Assembly (NCBI GenBank): GCA_051880615.1
Contig: JBJEOH010000034.1
Coordinates: forward strand, 124,001 to 188,000
Direction of reading: 5' to 3'
Origin: UBA7067 sp051880615
GTDB lineage: Bacteria > Bacillota > Clostridia > Oscillospirales > Acutalibacteraceae
Length of the DNA stretch: 64,000 bases
The translations under genes were made by a program, and so were the position numbers. The notes beneath the pieces are model-generated. The model was not told the origin of the DNA, did no database searches, and was given only the letters and a program-made list of their open reading frames with translations. This document shows positions 8,001 through 16,369 of the stretch, piece by piece. Each line of letters starts with the position of its first letter. Positions within the stretch are counted from its first letter, which is position 1.

Positions 8001-9658
8001 AAAAGGTTTATCCGTGGATTGCCAAGACAAGACACTCAACACCGGGCGTTAGCCTTATTTCGCCGCCGCCTCACCACGATATTTATTCAATCGAGGACTT
8101 GGCACAGCTTATTTATGACCTTAAAAATGCGAATAAGGACGCAAGAATTTCGGTTAAGCTCGTTTCGGAGGCAGGCGTTGGTACGGTTGCCGCAGGTGTT
8201 GCAAAGGCAGGCGCAGGCGTTGTGCTTATTTCAGGCTATGACGGCGGTACGGGCGCGGCTCCGAGAAACTCAATCTACAATGCAGGACTTCCGTGGGAGC
8301 TTGGTCTTGCCGAAACACATCAGACTCTTATTATGAACGGCTTGCGTTCGAAGGTTGTTATCGAAACCGACGGTAAGCTTATGACAGGCAGAGATGTGCT
8401 TGTTGCCGCACTTCTGGGTGCAGAGGAATACGGCTTTGCAACTGCTCCGCTTGTAACTATGGGCTGTGTAATGATGAGAGTATGTAACCTCGACACCTGC
8501 CCTGTCGGCATTGCTACACAGAACCCTGAGCTTAGAAAGAGATTCAAGGGCAAGCCTGAGTATATTATTAACTTTATGCACTTTATCGCTCAGGAATTAA
8601 GAGAATATATGGCTCGCCTCGGCATAAGAACGGTTGATGAGCTTGTGGGCAGATCAGACCTGCTTGTTGTTAAGGAAACCGAGGAAAATTCAAGAGAGTC
8701 AAAACTTGACCTCACACAGATTCTCAACAATCCGTATGTAAACACAGACGCTCCGAGAACCTTTGTGCCTGCTGATGTTTACGACTTTGAGCTTGAAAAG
8801 ACGGTTGACGAGAGAGTGATCTTAAAGAAGATGGCGACTGCTCTTAAGAACAAGACAAAGAGAACCATTGAAATTGAGGTTACTAATACCGACCGTTCAG
8901 TCGGCACGATTTTCGGCAGTGAGATAACAAAGCGCTATCACGATAACACGCTTGAGGACGATTACTTTACTGTTAAGTGTAAGGGTGCAGGCGGACAGAG
9001 CTTCGGCGCATTTATCCCGAAGGGACTTACACTTGAGCTTGACGGCGAAAGCAACGACTACTTCGGCAAGGGCTTGTCGGGCGGTAAGCTCATCGTTTAT
9101 CCGCCGAAGGGTTCAACCTTCAAGAGAGATGAAAACATCATCATCGGCAATGTTGCGCTTTACGGTGCAACAAGCGGCAAGGCGTTCATCAGCGGCGTTG
9201 CAGGCGAGAGATTCTGCGTAAGAAACTCAGGCGCTATTGCGGTTGTTGAGGGTGTGGGCGATCACGGCTGTGAGTATATGACAGGAGGACGCGTTGTTGT
9301 TCTCGGCAAAACAGGCAAAAACTTTGCCGCAGGTATGAGCGGCGGTATAGCATATGTTCTTGACGAGGATTCAAGCCTTTACCGCAATATGAACAAAGAG
9401 ATGGTATCTATAAGCGGCGTTACCGAAAAGTATGATGTTGTTGAGCTTAAGGATATTATCGCAGAGCATGTTGAGGCTACCGGCTCGCCAAAGGGTAAAG
9501 AGATACTCGACAACTTTGAAGAGTATCTGCCGAAGTTCAAGAAGGTACTTCCTAACGACTATGCAAAGATGATGCAGGCGATCTTCCTTATGGAGGAAAA
9601 GGGTATGAGCCCCGAGCAGGCAAAAATCGAAGCGTTCTATATGAATACAAGAGCTTAA
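5096..9658 (+). CDS. gltB: Glutamate synthase (NADPH) large subunit
   Basis: About 1520 residues, full length. It makes two glutamates from glutamine and 2-oxoglutarate together with GltD. The glutaminase domain begins at the Cys of DNCGIG, which must be exposed by removal of a propeptide of about 24 residues; N-terminal Ntn features such as HSRFSTNTNPSW and HNGEINTITGN are present. The FMN/synthase domain contains GEGGEDTERL and KPGEGGHLPG. The Fe-S cluster motif is CNLDTCPVG, followed by the C-terminal beta-helix (GxxG repeats around SGGKLIVYPP). ATG 5096 is preferred over an in-frame GTG at 5087, which overlaps the GGGGTAGG ribosome site. gltD follows after 13 nt. Confidence 0.97.
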   Translation: MDNFRNQEPFSKQGLYDPRFEHDNCGIGSVVNIKGIKSRRVVDDALSIVETLEHRAGKDAEGKTGDGVGILLQISHEFFKDETAKLGFDIGQERDYGIGMFFFPQNELKRRQAMKLFEIIAQKEGLEFLGWRDVPTDPSVIGQKALDSMPYIMQAFIKRPTTIEKGLPFDRKLYIVRRVFEQSNENTYVVSLSSRTIVYKGMFLVKELRQFFYDLQSEKYTSAIATVHSRFSTNTNPSWQKAHPNRIIVHNGEINTITGNADRMLAREESVSCDLLDDDMDKIFPIVDTNGSDSARLDNALEFMMMAGMPLPLAVMITIPEPWKNNKTISTAKRDFYQYYATMMEPWDGPASIIFSDGDIMGAVLDRNGLRPSRYYITKDGFLVLSSEVGCIDIAPENVLVKERLRPGKMLLVDTVKGELIDDADLKDYYATRQPYGEWLDQNLVYLKDLKIPNKGVAHMDNEQLVRLQKAFGYTYEQIRTSILPMAKNGSEPISAMGTDSPIPPLSKADYPLFNYFKQLFAQVTNPPFDSIREEIVTDTSVHLGSDGNILVEKPENCHVLKIHNPILTNTDMLKIKNMSVPGLKTAVIPITYYKNTSLEKAISHLFLKVDKEYKEGANIIILSDRDVDEYHVAIPSLLAVSALQQHLVSTKKRTSVSMILESAEPCEVHHFATLLGYGACAINPYLAQETIKNLVDTGALDKDYYAAVNDYNDAILHGIVKIASKMGISTIQSYLGSKIFEAIGISKKVIDKYFTNTVSRVGGITLDDISDRSERLHAAAFDPLGLNVVLEVDSAGSHKLRSGKEDHLYNPETIHLLQESTKTGNYDMFKQYSAAITREDKHMNLRSLLDFKFPEDGGIPIDEVESVESICHRFKTGAMSYGSISQEAHETMAIAMNKIGGKSNSGEGGEDTERLTVGSDGLDRCSAIKQVASGRFGVTSEYLVSAKEIQIKMAQGAKPGEGGHLPGKKVYPWIAKTRHSTPGVSLISPPPHHDIYSIEDLAQLIYDLKNANKDARISVKLVSEAGVGTVAAGVAKAGAGVVLISGYDGGTGAAPRNSIYNAGLPWELGLAETHQTLIMNGLRSKVVIETDGKLMTGRDVLVAALLGAEEYGFATAPLVTMGCVMMRVCNLDTCPVGIATQNPELRKRFKGKPEYIINFMHFIAQELREYMARLGIRTVDELVGRSDLLVVKETEENSRESKLDLTQILNNPYVNTDAPRTFVPADVYDFELEKTVDERVILKKMATALKNKTKRTIEIEVTNTDRSVGTIFGSEITKRYHDNTLEDDYFTVKCKGAGGQSFGAFIPKGLTLELDGESNDYFGKGLSGGKLIVYPPKGSTFKRDENIIIGNVALYGATSGKAFISGVAGERFCVRNSGAIAVVEGVGDHGCEYMTGGRVVVLGKTGKNFAAGMSGGIAYVLDEDSSLYRNMNKEMVSISGVTEKYDVVELKDIIAEHVEATGSPKGKEILDNFEEYLPKFKKVLPNDYAKMMQAIFLMEEKGMSPEQAKIEAFYMNTRA

Positions 9659-9671
9659 GGAGGCGGTTGCA

Positions 9672-11156
9672 ATGGGAAAACCAACAGGTTTTTTGGATTA
9701 TATCAGAAAAGATAACGAGGGCACCGGTCCTCTTGAAAGAATAAAGAATTATAACGAATTTCATACGCCGATGCTGCCCGAGGAAAGACGGCAGCAGGCG
9801 GCAAGGTGTATGGACTGCGGCGTTCCGTTCTGTCAGAACGGTCAGCCGATTATGGGTATGGTTTCTGGCTGCCCTTTAAACAACCTTATTCCCGAATGGA
9901 ATGACCTTATCTTTACAGGCGAATTTGACGCCGCCGCGCACAGACTGTTTCTGACAAACAATTTCCCCGAGTTTACATCAAGGGTTTGTCCTGCACTTTG
10001 CGAGGCTGCCTGCACCTGCGGTCTTAACGGCAGTCCCGTAAGCGTAAAGGAAAACGAGAATTTCATCGTTGAAAATGCGTTTGCAACAGGTATGATGAAG
10101 CCTAATCCGCCGAAGCAGAGAACAGGCAAAAGGGTTGCCGTTATCGGCTCGGGTCCGTCGGGTATGGCGTGCGCTGTTCAGCTTAATCAGAGAGGTCACA
10201 GCGTAACGGTTTATGAAAAGGACGACAGAATCGGCGGACTGCTTATGTACGGTATTCCGAATATGAAGCTTGAAAAGCACATTATCGACAGACGAGTGGA
10301 GCTTATGAAGGCTGAGGGAATAAGCTTTGTAACAAATGCAAATGTAGGTGAAAATGTTGACGCACAGTCGCTCCTCAACGAATATGACGCTGTTGTGCTT
10401 TGCTGCGGAGCAGGAAACCCGAGGGATATAAACGCACCGGGCAGAGATGCACAGGGAATATACTTTGCTGTTGACTATCTCAAGGCTACAACAAAGAGTC
10501 TGCTCGATTCAAACCTTGAGGACGGCAATTACATTTCCGCATATGATAAGAGCGTTGTAATAATCGGCGGCGGTGACACGGGCAACGACTGCGTGGGTAC
10601 TGCAATCCGTCAGGGCTGTTCGTCGGTTATTCAGCTTGAGATGATGCCGAAGCTGCCCGATAGCAGAGCGGAGAACAACCCGTGGCCTGAGTGGCCGAAG
10701 GTCTGCAAGACGGACTACGGTCAGCAAGAGGCAATCGCAGTGTTTGGCAACGACCCTCGCCGCTATCAGACTACCGTCAAGGAGTTTGTAAAGGACGAGG
10801 AGGGCAAGCTCAAGGGAGTTGTAACCGTTAATCTCGTGTTTGAATATGACGAGGAAGCCGGCAGAAATGTGATGAAGCAGGTCGAGGGCAGTGAGCAGTT
10901 TATTGAAGCTCAGCTCGTTCTGATTGCCGCAGGTTTCTTAGGCCCGAAGCAGTATATTCCCGAGGCATTCGGCGTTGAAACTAATGCACGCAGTAATGTT
11001 GAAACACCGCAGGGTAAGTTCAGCACAAGTGTACCGAAGGTGTTTGCCGCAGGAGATATGAGAAGAGGTCAGTCGCTTGTCGTTTGGGCGATAAGAGAGG
11101 GCAGAGATGCCGCCGCAGAGGTTGACGAGTATCTGATGGGTTACACCTGCTTGTAA
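9672..11156 (+). CDS. gltD: Glutamate synthase (NADPH) small subunit
   Basis: 494 residues. It transfers electrons from NADPH through FAD and two Fe-S clusters to GltB. The N-terminal cysteine motifs include ARCMDCGVPFC and CPALCEAACTCGLN. The FAD-binding Rossmann motif is AVIGSGPSGMACAVQL (about 155-170) and the NADPH-binding motif VVIIGGGDTGNDCVGTA (about 295-311); a FAD-closing GDMRRGQSLVVWAI motif lies near the end. ATG 9672 follows AAGGAGG and overlaps the end of the gltB transcript, so the two form one operon, ended by the hairpin at 11373. Confidence 0.97.
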   Translation: MGKPTGFLDYIRKDNEGTGPLERIKNYNEFHTPMLPEERRQQAARCMDCGVPFCQNGQPIMGMVSGCPLNNLIPEWNDLIFTGEFDAAAHRLFLTNNFPEFTSRVCPALCEAACTCGLNGSPVSVKENENFIVENAFATGMMKPNPPKQRTGKRVAVIGSGPSGMACAVQLNQRGHSVTVYEKDDRIGGLLMYGIPNMKLEKHIIDRRVELMKAEGISFVTNANVGENVDAQSLLNEYDAVVLCCGAGNPRDINAPGRDAQGIYFAVDYLKATTKSLLDSNLEDGNYISAYDKSVVIIGGGDTGNDCVGTAIRQGCSSVIQLEMMPKLPDSRAENNPWPEWPKVCKTDYGQQEAIAVFGNDPRRYQTTVKEFVKDEEGKLKGVVTVNLVFEYDEEAGRNVMKQVEGSEQFIEAQLVLIAAGFLGPKQYIPEAFGVETNARSNVETPQGKFSTSVPKVFAAGDMRRGQSLVVWAIREGRDAAAEVDEYLMGYTCL

Positions 11157-11372
11157 AGTTTATGAATTTTAATGTGGAGAGATGCTCCGCAGAGTTAAGA
11201 GTGGAGAGTGAAGATGAACCCGGACAGAGGTTGTAGGGAACTGGCTTGAGCGTTCCGGCTCGCTCTTGTGAATGTGGAGAAGGCTTATATCTATCCAACT
11301 TCAAACTCAAAACTACATTATTGTTTAGCTTACTAAAAGCGATAATCGCAAAACTGAATAAACGCAGAAATA
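11157..11372. repeat. Intergenic region with degenerate GAGTGGAGAGTGAAG-type repeat
   Basis: No gene is seen here. Around 11190-11220 the sequence AAGAGTGGAGAGTGAAGATG matches the left arm of the element at 58453. Further on, CTTCAAACTCAAAACTAC (about 11300) resembles the AAAACTCA repeats at 30820. I read this as remnants of dispersed intergenic elements inserted between gltD and its terminator. Confidence 0.45.
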
Positions 11373-11411
11373 ATCGGCACAGGGTTCTCCCTGTGCCGAT
11401 GCTTATTTTTA
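11373..11411 (+). terminator. Terminator of gltBD
   Basis: ATCGGCACAGGG (11373-11384) pairs perfectly with CCCTGTGCCGAT (11389-11400) around a TTCT loop, followed by GCTTATTTTT. Confidence 0.9.
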
Positions 11412-11430
11412 CGATAGATATTATTGATAT

Positions 11431-11500
11431 AAAAAGCCGCAACAAAACACGGTTTGACAACGCCCTGTGTGATTATAGGGCAGTGAAACCGTCGGCTTTT
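11431..11500 (-). terminator. Compound hairpin terminator of mgsA
   Basis: Three nested perfect helices: AAAAGCCG/CGGCTTTT (11432-11439, 11493-11500), ACGGTTT/AAACCGT (11449-11455, 11486-11492) and GCCCT/AGGGC (11462-11466, 11477-11481). On the minus strand the outer stem runs into TTTTT. Confidence 0.7.
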
Positions 11501-11538
11501 GCTGCGGACTGTAATTCAGATTGAAAATTATTTAAAGA

Positions 11539-11937
11539 TTAAAGCTTCATAATGTTGCGCCAGTCGAGGTCGCCTCTTTCAAGACCGTGAATCAGAACCT
11601 CTGCTGTTGCAATATTTGTTGCAAGCGGAATATTGTGCATATCGCAGAGCCTTAAAAGGTTGATGTCGTTTGGCTCGTGCGGCTTTGGATGAAGCGGATC
11701 GCGGAAGAACAGGAGCATATCGATTTCGTCATACGCTATTCTGGCGGCAATCTGCTGGTCGCCGCCCTGTGAGCCGCCTAAAAAGCGAGTGATATTAAGC
11801 CCGGTTGCTTCTGACACCATTTTACCTGTGGTGCCTGTTGCGCAAAGATTATGTCTGCTTAAAATTCCGCAGTAGGCTATACAAAACTGCACCATCAATT
11901 CTTTCTTTTCATCATGAGCAATCAATGCTATGTTCAT
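11539..11937 (-). CDS. mgsA: Methylglyoxal synthase
   Basis: 132 residues. It converts dihydroxyacetone phosphate to methylglyoxal and phosphate, a glycolytic bypass that relieves phosphate limitation. Family motifs are present: ALIAHDEKK near the N-terminus, the phosphate-binding ATGTTGKMV, SQGGDQQIAA with the catalytic Asp, and FFRDPLHPKPHEPD-like FFRDPLHPKPHEPND. The ATG at 11937 is chosen because the in-frame ATG at 11952 lies at the ribosome site GGAGGG itself. It follows the minD-like gene by 86 nt. A min-locus association of mgsA is common in clostridia. Confidence 0.93.
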   Translation of the reverse strand: MNIALIAHDEKKELMVQFCIAYCGILSRHNLCATGTTGKMVSEATGLNITRFLGGSQGGDQQIAARIAYDEIDMLLFFRDPLHPKPHEPNDINLLRLCDMHNIPLATNIATAEVLIHGLERGDLDWRNIMKL

Positions 11938-12023
11938 CTGAAATCCCTCCATTATTTCTCGTTTTACTGCTTACTTAAAATCCTATTAATTCTGCAAAAT
12001 CCTATAATCTTGTGTTTGCCTGC

Positions 12024-12761
12024 TCAGCATACCGCTAAAGGCAGGTTCTCGCCCTCTAATCTTCCTGCGATTCTGTCAAATGCGGTCAGAGCCTTGCTGT
12101 CCGAATCGCAAACTATCCCCTTTTGAATAGCCGATACTACCTGCGCGCTTTCGGGTACAACCCCGATAAGTTGAATCTGAGTTTCATCAATAATTGCGTC
12201 CAAATCAGGATAAAAATTCAGCTTGAAAAAATTGCGTTTCGACAATCGGTTTATGATAAGGCGTATATTCTCCTTTTCAAGCTCCAGAAGTCTTTTGCGA
12301 ACATTGGAGCATCCGCGTACGCTTGTAGGCTCGGCATTGGCAACAACCAGACAAACCTGAGCAGGATAAACGGCGGTTTCAAAGCCCTTGCCGACTCCTG
12401 CCGGAGAATCAATTATAATAATGTCGTATTGTTTTTCAACGCTTTCAATAAACTGACTAAGCACCTCGGGGCTTAATTCATCCTCTGCCTTTTGCGGCGC
12501 AGGGATAAGAAAAAGTCCGTCGGTGTGAGCACACGGATAAATAATATGCTCCGTTTTGCAATTTCCGCTTACAGCATCGGCAATGTCAAACACAAGACTT
12601 TTGCTCACGCCGAGCATAATGTCAAGCCCTCTCATTCCCGAATCGCAGTCAATCAGCAATACGCGTTTATTTCTCCTGGCAAATGCTGCGCCAAGACTTG
12701 CGGCAACCGTTGATTTGCCGGTTCCGCCCTTACCGGATGTAACAACCAAAACCTTGCTCAT
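12024..12761 (-). CDS. minD: MinD/ParA-type septum-site ATPase
   Basis: 245 residues. It is a deviant Walker-A ATPase that cycles on and off the membrane to place the division septum. The deviant P-loop KGGTGKST lies at about 10-17, followed by LLIDCDSGMRGLDIMLG (switch I region) and DIIIIDSPAGVGKG (Walker B). The start at 12761 has a GAAAGGG ribosome site; an upstream in-frame extension would run into the promoter. The C-terminal AFDRIAGRLEGENL could be a short amphipathic membrane helix, though it is less basic than usual. No minC or minE is next to it, so ParA/FlhG-like roles remain possible. Confidence 0.8.
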   Translation of the reverse strand: MSKVLVVTSGKGGTGKSTVAASLGAAFARRNKRVLLIDCDSGMRGLDIMLGVSKSLVFDIADAVSGNCKTEHIIYPCAHTDGLFLIPAPQKAEDELSPEVLSQFIESVEKQYDIIIIDSPAGVGKGFETAVYPAQVCLVVANAEPTSVRGCSNVRKRLLELEKENIRLIINRLSKRNFFKLNFYPDLDAIIDETQIQLIGVVPESAQVVSAIQKGIVCDSDSKALTAFDRIAGRLEGENLPLAVC

Positions 12762-12832
12762 AACAGCCCTTTCATAAAACCTGATGGCAATAATAACAGT
12801 AAAACCAAATGTCGATACATTCCTCACTGTAT

Positions 12833-12861
12833 ATTTTACCATAAAATTATTAGCTCGTCAA
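12833..12861 (-). promoter_or_regulatory. Sigma-A promoter of minD-mgsA
   Basis: On the minus strand, TTGACG (12856-12861), 17-nt spacer, TAAAAT (12833-12838). Confidence 0.65.
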
Positions 12862-12967
12862 AATTTTTTGATTAATTTTTTTCACAAATTTTATCTATAA
12901 TTCATAGTAATAATAACCTAAAAACGAGCTTTTGTCTATATTTGAACAGAAAAAAGTCGGAATAGCA

Positions 12968-13408
12968 TTATCGTCCTGTTGAGCCGAAGCCGCCCTCACC
13001 GCGCTGTGTTTTGTCAAGCTCGTCTACCTCACAAAGCTGAGGCAATGCAACGGGCATAATAACCATCTGTGCTATTCTCTCGCCCGGCTCGATTGTATAT
13101 GGCTTGTTGCCTACATTGCAAAGCCCTACGGAGATTTCTCCGCGGTAGTCGCTGTCAACAACGCCTACGCCGTTTGAAAGGCAGATTCCGTGCTTAACGC
13201 CGAGACCGCTTCTTGCGAACAAAAAAGCACCGAGCTGCGGATTTGGCAGAGCGATTGCAATGCCTGTGGGAATCTTTGCAAGGTCGCCCGGATTTATTGT
13301 TATCGCCTCATCTATGCAGGCGCACAGGTCTGCTCCTGCTGAGCCGTCCGTTGCTCTTTGCGGAACGACCGCATTTTCTCTTACCCTTTTAATCTTGACT
13401 GTTTCCAT
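12968..13408 (-). CDS. dut: dUTP diphosphatase (dUTPase)
   Basis: 146 residues. It hydrolyses dUTP to dUMP and diphosphate, keeping uracil out of DNA and feeding dTMP synthesis. All five trimeric dUTPase motifs are visible: AGADLCA, FARSGLGVKHG, NGVGVVDSDYRGE, PGERIAQMVI and the C-terminal GEGGFGSTG arm. ATG 13408 follows GAGGAG, which lies inside the last codons of the upstream U32 gene. The two genes are one base apart, so they are translationally coupled. Confidence 0.96.
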   Translation of the reverse strand: METVKIKRVRENAVVPQRATDGSAGADLCACIDEAITINPGDLAKIPTGIAIALPNPQLGAFLFARSGLGVKHGICLSNGVGVVDSDYRGEISVGLCNVGNKPYTIEPGERIAQMVIMPVALPQLCEVDELDKTQRGEGGFGSTGR

Positions 13409-13409
13409 T

Positions 13410-15476
13410 TTATATTACTCCTCTTTTATATAGTCCGTTTGTATATTCGCCGCTGAGATGTCGGTTATTCTTAACGGCGTTAAAAATGTTTAAAATTTCG
13501 TCCCTGCTTTCAACTGAAAAACGCAGGGTGACGAAGTCGATGAAATCGGCATTTTCAAAAATATGCTGCGCGTAAGTCGGCACCGGGTTTAATACCTCTG
13601 TGCTGAAGCCGTCGCATTTAAGTGGCAGAGCGTTCCTTTTGCGGTCGATAATATATCTGTGCTTGTTGCAGTCGCGGCACTGTTGACCGCCGTTCTTTGC
13701 AGGACACGCTCTTGTCACCATAAGCGGAAGTCTGCCACAGCTTACAACGCCTCTTTTTATACTGCCGCCAAGTGCTTTTATTTGCTCGGCTGTAAGCTCC
13801 TGTGAAAGCTCAATATCATCTAAGCCGATTTTTGAAAGTATATTGAGCGCTTGTGTGTTAAATGCGTTCAGTGCAAATGAGCCGTGAACGGTAAAGCCTG
13901 CGTTTTTTGCAAACTCTACAGCCCCGATGTTTGACACAAGAGCGTGACTTACACCCAAGGCTTTTACTTCGCTGAGCCGCCTGATAACGGCACTTTCTTT
14001 GCCGAATATCATACGCGGTATTTCTACGCCTATATTAAAGCCGCACTCAAGCAGATGTGAAATATCACTGTCGGCGGAAAAAAGCGGAACATAAACAAGC
14101 TCGCAATCTGAAAGCTCCTGCGGTATGTCGCAGTTTGTGAGCCTTGCCCTGATTTTAACCCTCTCATTTGTTCTGTAAGGTGTTATTTTATCAAGCGTTA
14201 TTGAATTGAACGGCTTATCGCTGACTTTGGCATATTGTTCGCTGAGGCTTTGCAGACATTCACGGCGCATTGCGTTGATTGCTGAGAGGGGATAGGCAAG
14301 TCCGTCGTCAATTTCGAGCTTGATTTCATCAAGTGCAAACGGTGTGCCGCCTGTTTTCTTAAGCTGTGCCTCGGCTTTTTCTTCGCTTATGGCGACTTTG
14401 ACTGCGGCTTCAGGAGCATCACCCTCGGATTCGGCATAATAGCTGCCGCTGTGTGCCTCAAGCCGTGCTTTTTCGCCGTGCTTAAGGGTGAACTTAAGTG
14501 TAAGCGGCAGATGCTGTCTTTCGTCCTTGTATAAGGCTTTAAGCTGTGAAAAAAGCTTGTTGTCGGCGGCGGTCACATTTTCCTTTGAGCGTACGCCGAA
14601 CATATTGCTGTCGATGTTGCCTGTATAATAGCCGTCGGTAAAGCCGCTTCGTGAAAATACGGATTCAAGATTGTTTTTCTTTTGCTCATCAAGAGTGCCG
14701 TTAAGGGCGCTCAGACAGGCGCTTGTTGCCGCGGCGACATATTCGGGGCGCTTCATTCTGCCCTCAATTTTAGCAGAGGTCACGCCGATTTTTTCAAGCT
14801 CCTGTATATGGTCTAAAAGCGATAAATCCTTAAGACTCAGAGCCGCACCGTTACCCTTGCCGTTGTCAAGTGTAAAGGGCAGCCTACATGGCTGGGCACA
14901 TCTGCCGCGGTTGCCGCTTCTGCCGCCGAGCAATGCGCTGAACTGACACTGACCCGACACGCACATACAAAGCGCACCGTGAACGAACACCTCTGTTTCA
15001 ATGGGGCAGGAGTTTACAATCTCGCGTATTTCTTCCTTTGAAAGCTCCCGTGCAAGCACAACTCTTTTAAAGCCGAGCGAATATAAAAGCCGTGCGCCGC
15101 CCGGAGTGTGAACCGACATCTGGGTTGAGGCGTGCAGCGGCATATCGGGAGCCGCCTGTTTAACCAATGCGGCAAAGCCTAAATCCTGCACAATAAGCGC
15201 ATCAACGCCTGCCTTGCAGGCAAGGCTGACTGTGTTGAGCGCCTGTGACAGCTCATCGTCACGGATAAGGGTGTTAACGGCGAGGTAGAGCTTTAATCTG
15301 CGCTCGTGGCAGTACTGCGCCGCTTTTATTATTTCATCTTCGTCAAAATTTGTTGCAGACGCTCTTGCGCTGAATTGCTGAGCGCCTATATAAACAGCGC
15401 TTGCCCCCGTGCAGGCGGCAGCCTTGACGCTTTCAAAGGCACCGGCGGGAGCAAGAATTTCAATATTATTACTCAT
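13410..15476 (-). CDS. Peptidase U32-family protein with C-terminal DUF3656-like region (RlhA-like)
   Basis: 688 residues, the long form of the U32 family. The N-terminus has the TIM-barrel signature ILAPAGAFESVKAAACTGA and AVYIGA. The family cysteine cluster is ALCMCVSGQCQFS followed by GRCAQPCR (about 168-198), likely an Fe-S site. A second cysteine group, CPAKNGGQQCRDC, lies about residue 600. Members of this family include RlhA, which hydroxylates a cytidine in 23S rRNA, and collagenase-annotated proteins; the rRNA role here is inference. ATG 15476 follows the zapA-like stop by two bases with no clear ribosome site, so translation probably depends on coupling. Confidence 0.85.
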   Translation of the reverse strand: MSNNIEILAPAGAFESVKAAACTGASAVYIGAQQFSARASATNFDEDEIIKAAQYCHERRLKLYLAVNTLIRDDELSQALNTVSLACKAGVDALIVQDLGFAALVKQAAPDMPLHASTQMSVHTPGGARLLYSLGFKRVVLARELSKEEIREIVNSCPIETEVFVHGALCMCVSGQCQFSALLGGRSGNRGRCAQPCRLPFTLDNGKGNGAALSLKDLSLLDHIQELEKIGVTSAKIEGRMKRPEYVAAATSACLSALNGTLDEQKKNNLESVFSRSGFTDGYYTGNIDSNMFGVRSKENVTAADNKLFSQLKALYKDERQHLPLTLKFTLKHGEKARLEAHSGSYYAESEGDAPEAAVKVAISEEKAEAQLKKTGGTPFALDEIKLEIDDGLAYPLSAINAMRRECLQSLSEQYAKVSDKPFNSITLDKITPYRTNERVKIRARLTNCDIPQELSDCELVYVPLFSADSDISHLLECGFNIGVEIPRMIFGKESAVIRRLSEVKALGVSHALVSNIGAVEFAKNAGFTVHGSFALNAFNTQALNILSKIGLDDIELSQELTAEQIKALGGSIKRGVVSCGRLPLMVTRACPAKNGGQQCRDCNKHRYIIDRKRNALPLKCDGFSTEVLNPVPTYAQHIFENADFIDFVTLRFSVESRDEILNIFNAVKNNRHLSGEYTNGLYKRGVI

Positions 15477-15478
15477 AA

Positions 15479-16369
15479 TTATCTGCGGTCAAAAAAGCTC
15501 AGCATATCTTCCTCTGACGGAATTTCCGCAAAGTCCTTCCTGCGGAAGCTGTCGCTTATTTTGTCGTTATCTCTGTAATTTATTTTCGGCTCTATTTTAC
15601 TGTTGCCTGCAAACGCTCCGCCGCCTGATTTTGCGCTTGATACAGGGCGGAACGGCTTTGGTCTGTTATTGCTTTTAGCACCTGACTGCTCGTTCTTTTG
15701 CGCTAAGAGAGCTTTTTTCTTTTCCTCAAGCATTTGCCTTGCGGTGAGAAACGGCTTCTTTTCCTGCACAGCTTCTGTTTTCACTTCAGGCTGCTTTTGC
15801 TGCTCAGGCTCAGCTTCAGGCTGCTTTGGTTTCTCAGGCGCTTTATCCTCAGACTGCGGCTGAGCAGGGGAGAGCTCCTGCTGTGGCAGTTCAGCTTCAA
15901 CGGCGGCTTCGTAAGCCTTCGGTTGTTCGCCGTCTGAGTCGGGCAGAGGTATTCTGAGCTGCTGCGGTGATTCCTCAATCGGCTCGCTTTGCGGTTTTGT
16001 TTCAGTGCCCGACGCTTGCAGCTCGTCAATAATTTTGTGAAGTCCGAGCTTTTCCTCGCGAAGCTGCTTGTTTTCGGTTCTGAGATATTCAAGCTCACTG
16101 CTTGTCTTGCTTGCAATATTTTCGCTTGTTTCGGTCCTTTTAAGCAGCTCCTCGGTGATGATTTTTTCCTTTTCAAGCTCATCGCAGTAGTTAAGCGCCG
16201 CGAGTATTGCAGCCATTGCAACCGTCATTGAATCGCTCTCGCGTAGAATTTCCTTTATCTTACTGTCAACCATATTACTTATTTTAACAATATAGTCCTT
16301 ATCTTCATCGGCTGAAACAACAAATTCACTGCCGACAATCCTAAGCTTTACGCGTGTTTTTTCAATCAC
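15479..16369 (-). CDS. zapA: ZapA-like cell division protein with long disordered tail
   Basis: 296 residues. The first 95 match ZapA, which bundles FtsZ filaments: VKLRIVGSEFVVSADEDKDYI and the dimer helix MVDSKIKEI...MTVAMAAILAALNYCDELEKEK. A coiled coil (about 95-140) and a Gln/Pro/Glu/Lys-rich disordered stretch (about 145-245) follow, then a conserved-looking tail ending EEDMLSFFDRR. Ordinary ZapA is about 85-110 residues, so the extension is unusual. GTG 16369 is chosen since AAAGGA lies 8 nt upstream; the in-frame GTG at 16387 lacks a ribosome site. Confidence 0.75.
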   Translation of the reverse strand: MIEKTRVKLRIVGSEFVVSADEDKDYIVKISNMVDSKIKEILRESDSMTVAMAAILAALNYCDELEKEKIITEELLKRTETSENIASKTSSELEYLRTENKQLREEKLGLHKIIDELQASGTETKPQSEPIEESPQQLRIPLPDSDGEQPKAYEAAVEAELPQQELSPAQPQSEDKAPEKPKQPEAEPEQQKQPEVKTEAVQEKKPFLTARQMLEEKKKALLAQKNEQSGAKSNNRPKPFRPVSSAKSGGGAFAGNSKIEPKINYRDNDKISDSFRRKDFAEIPSEEDMLSFFDRR

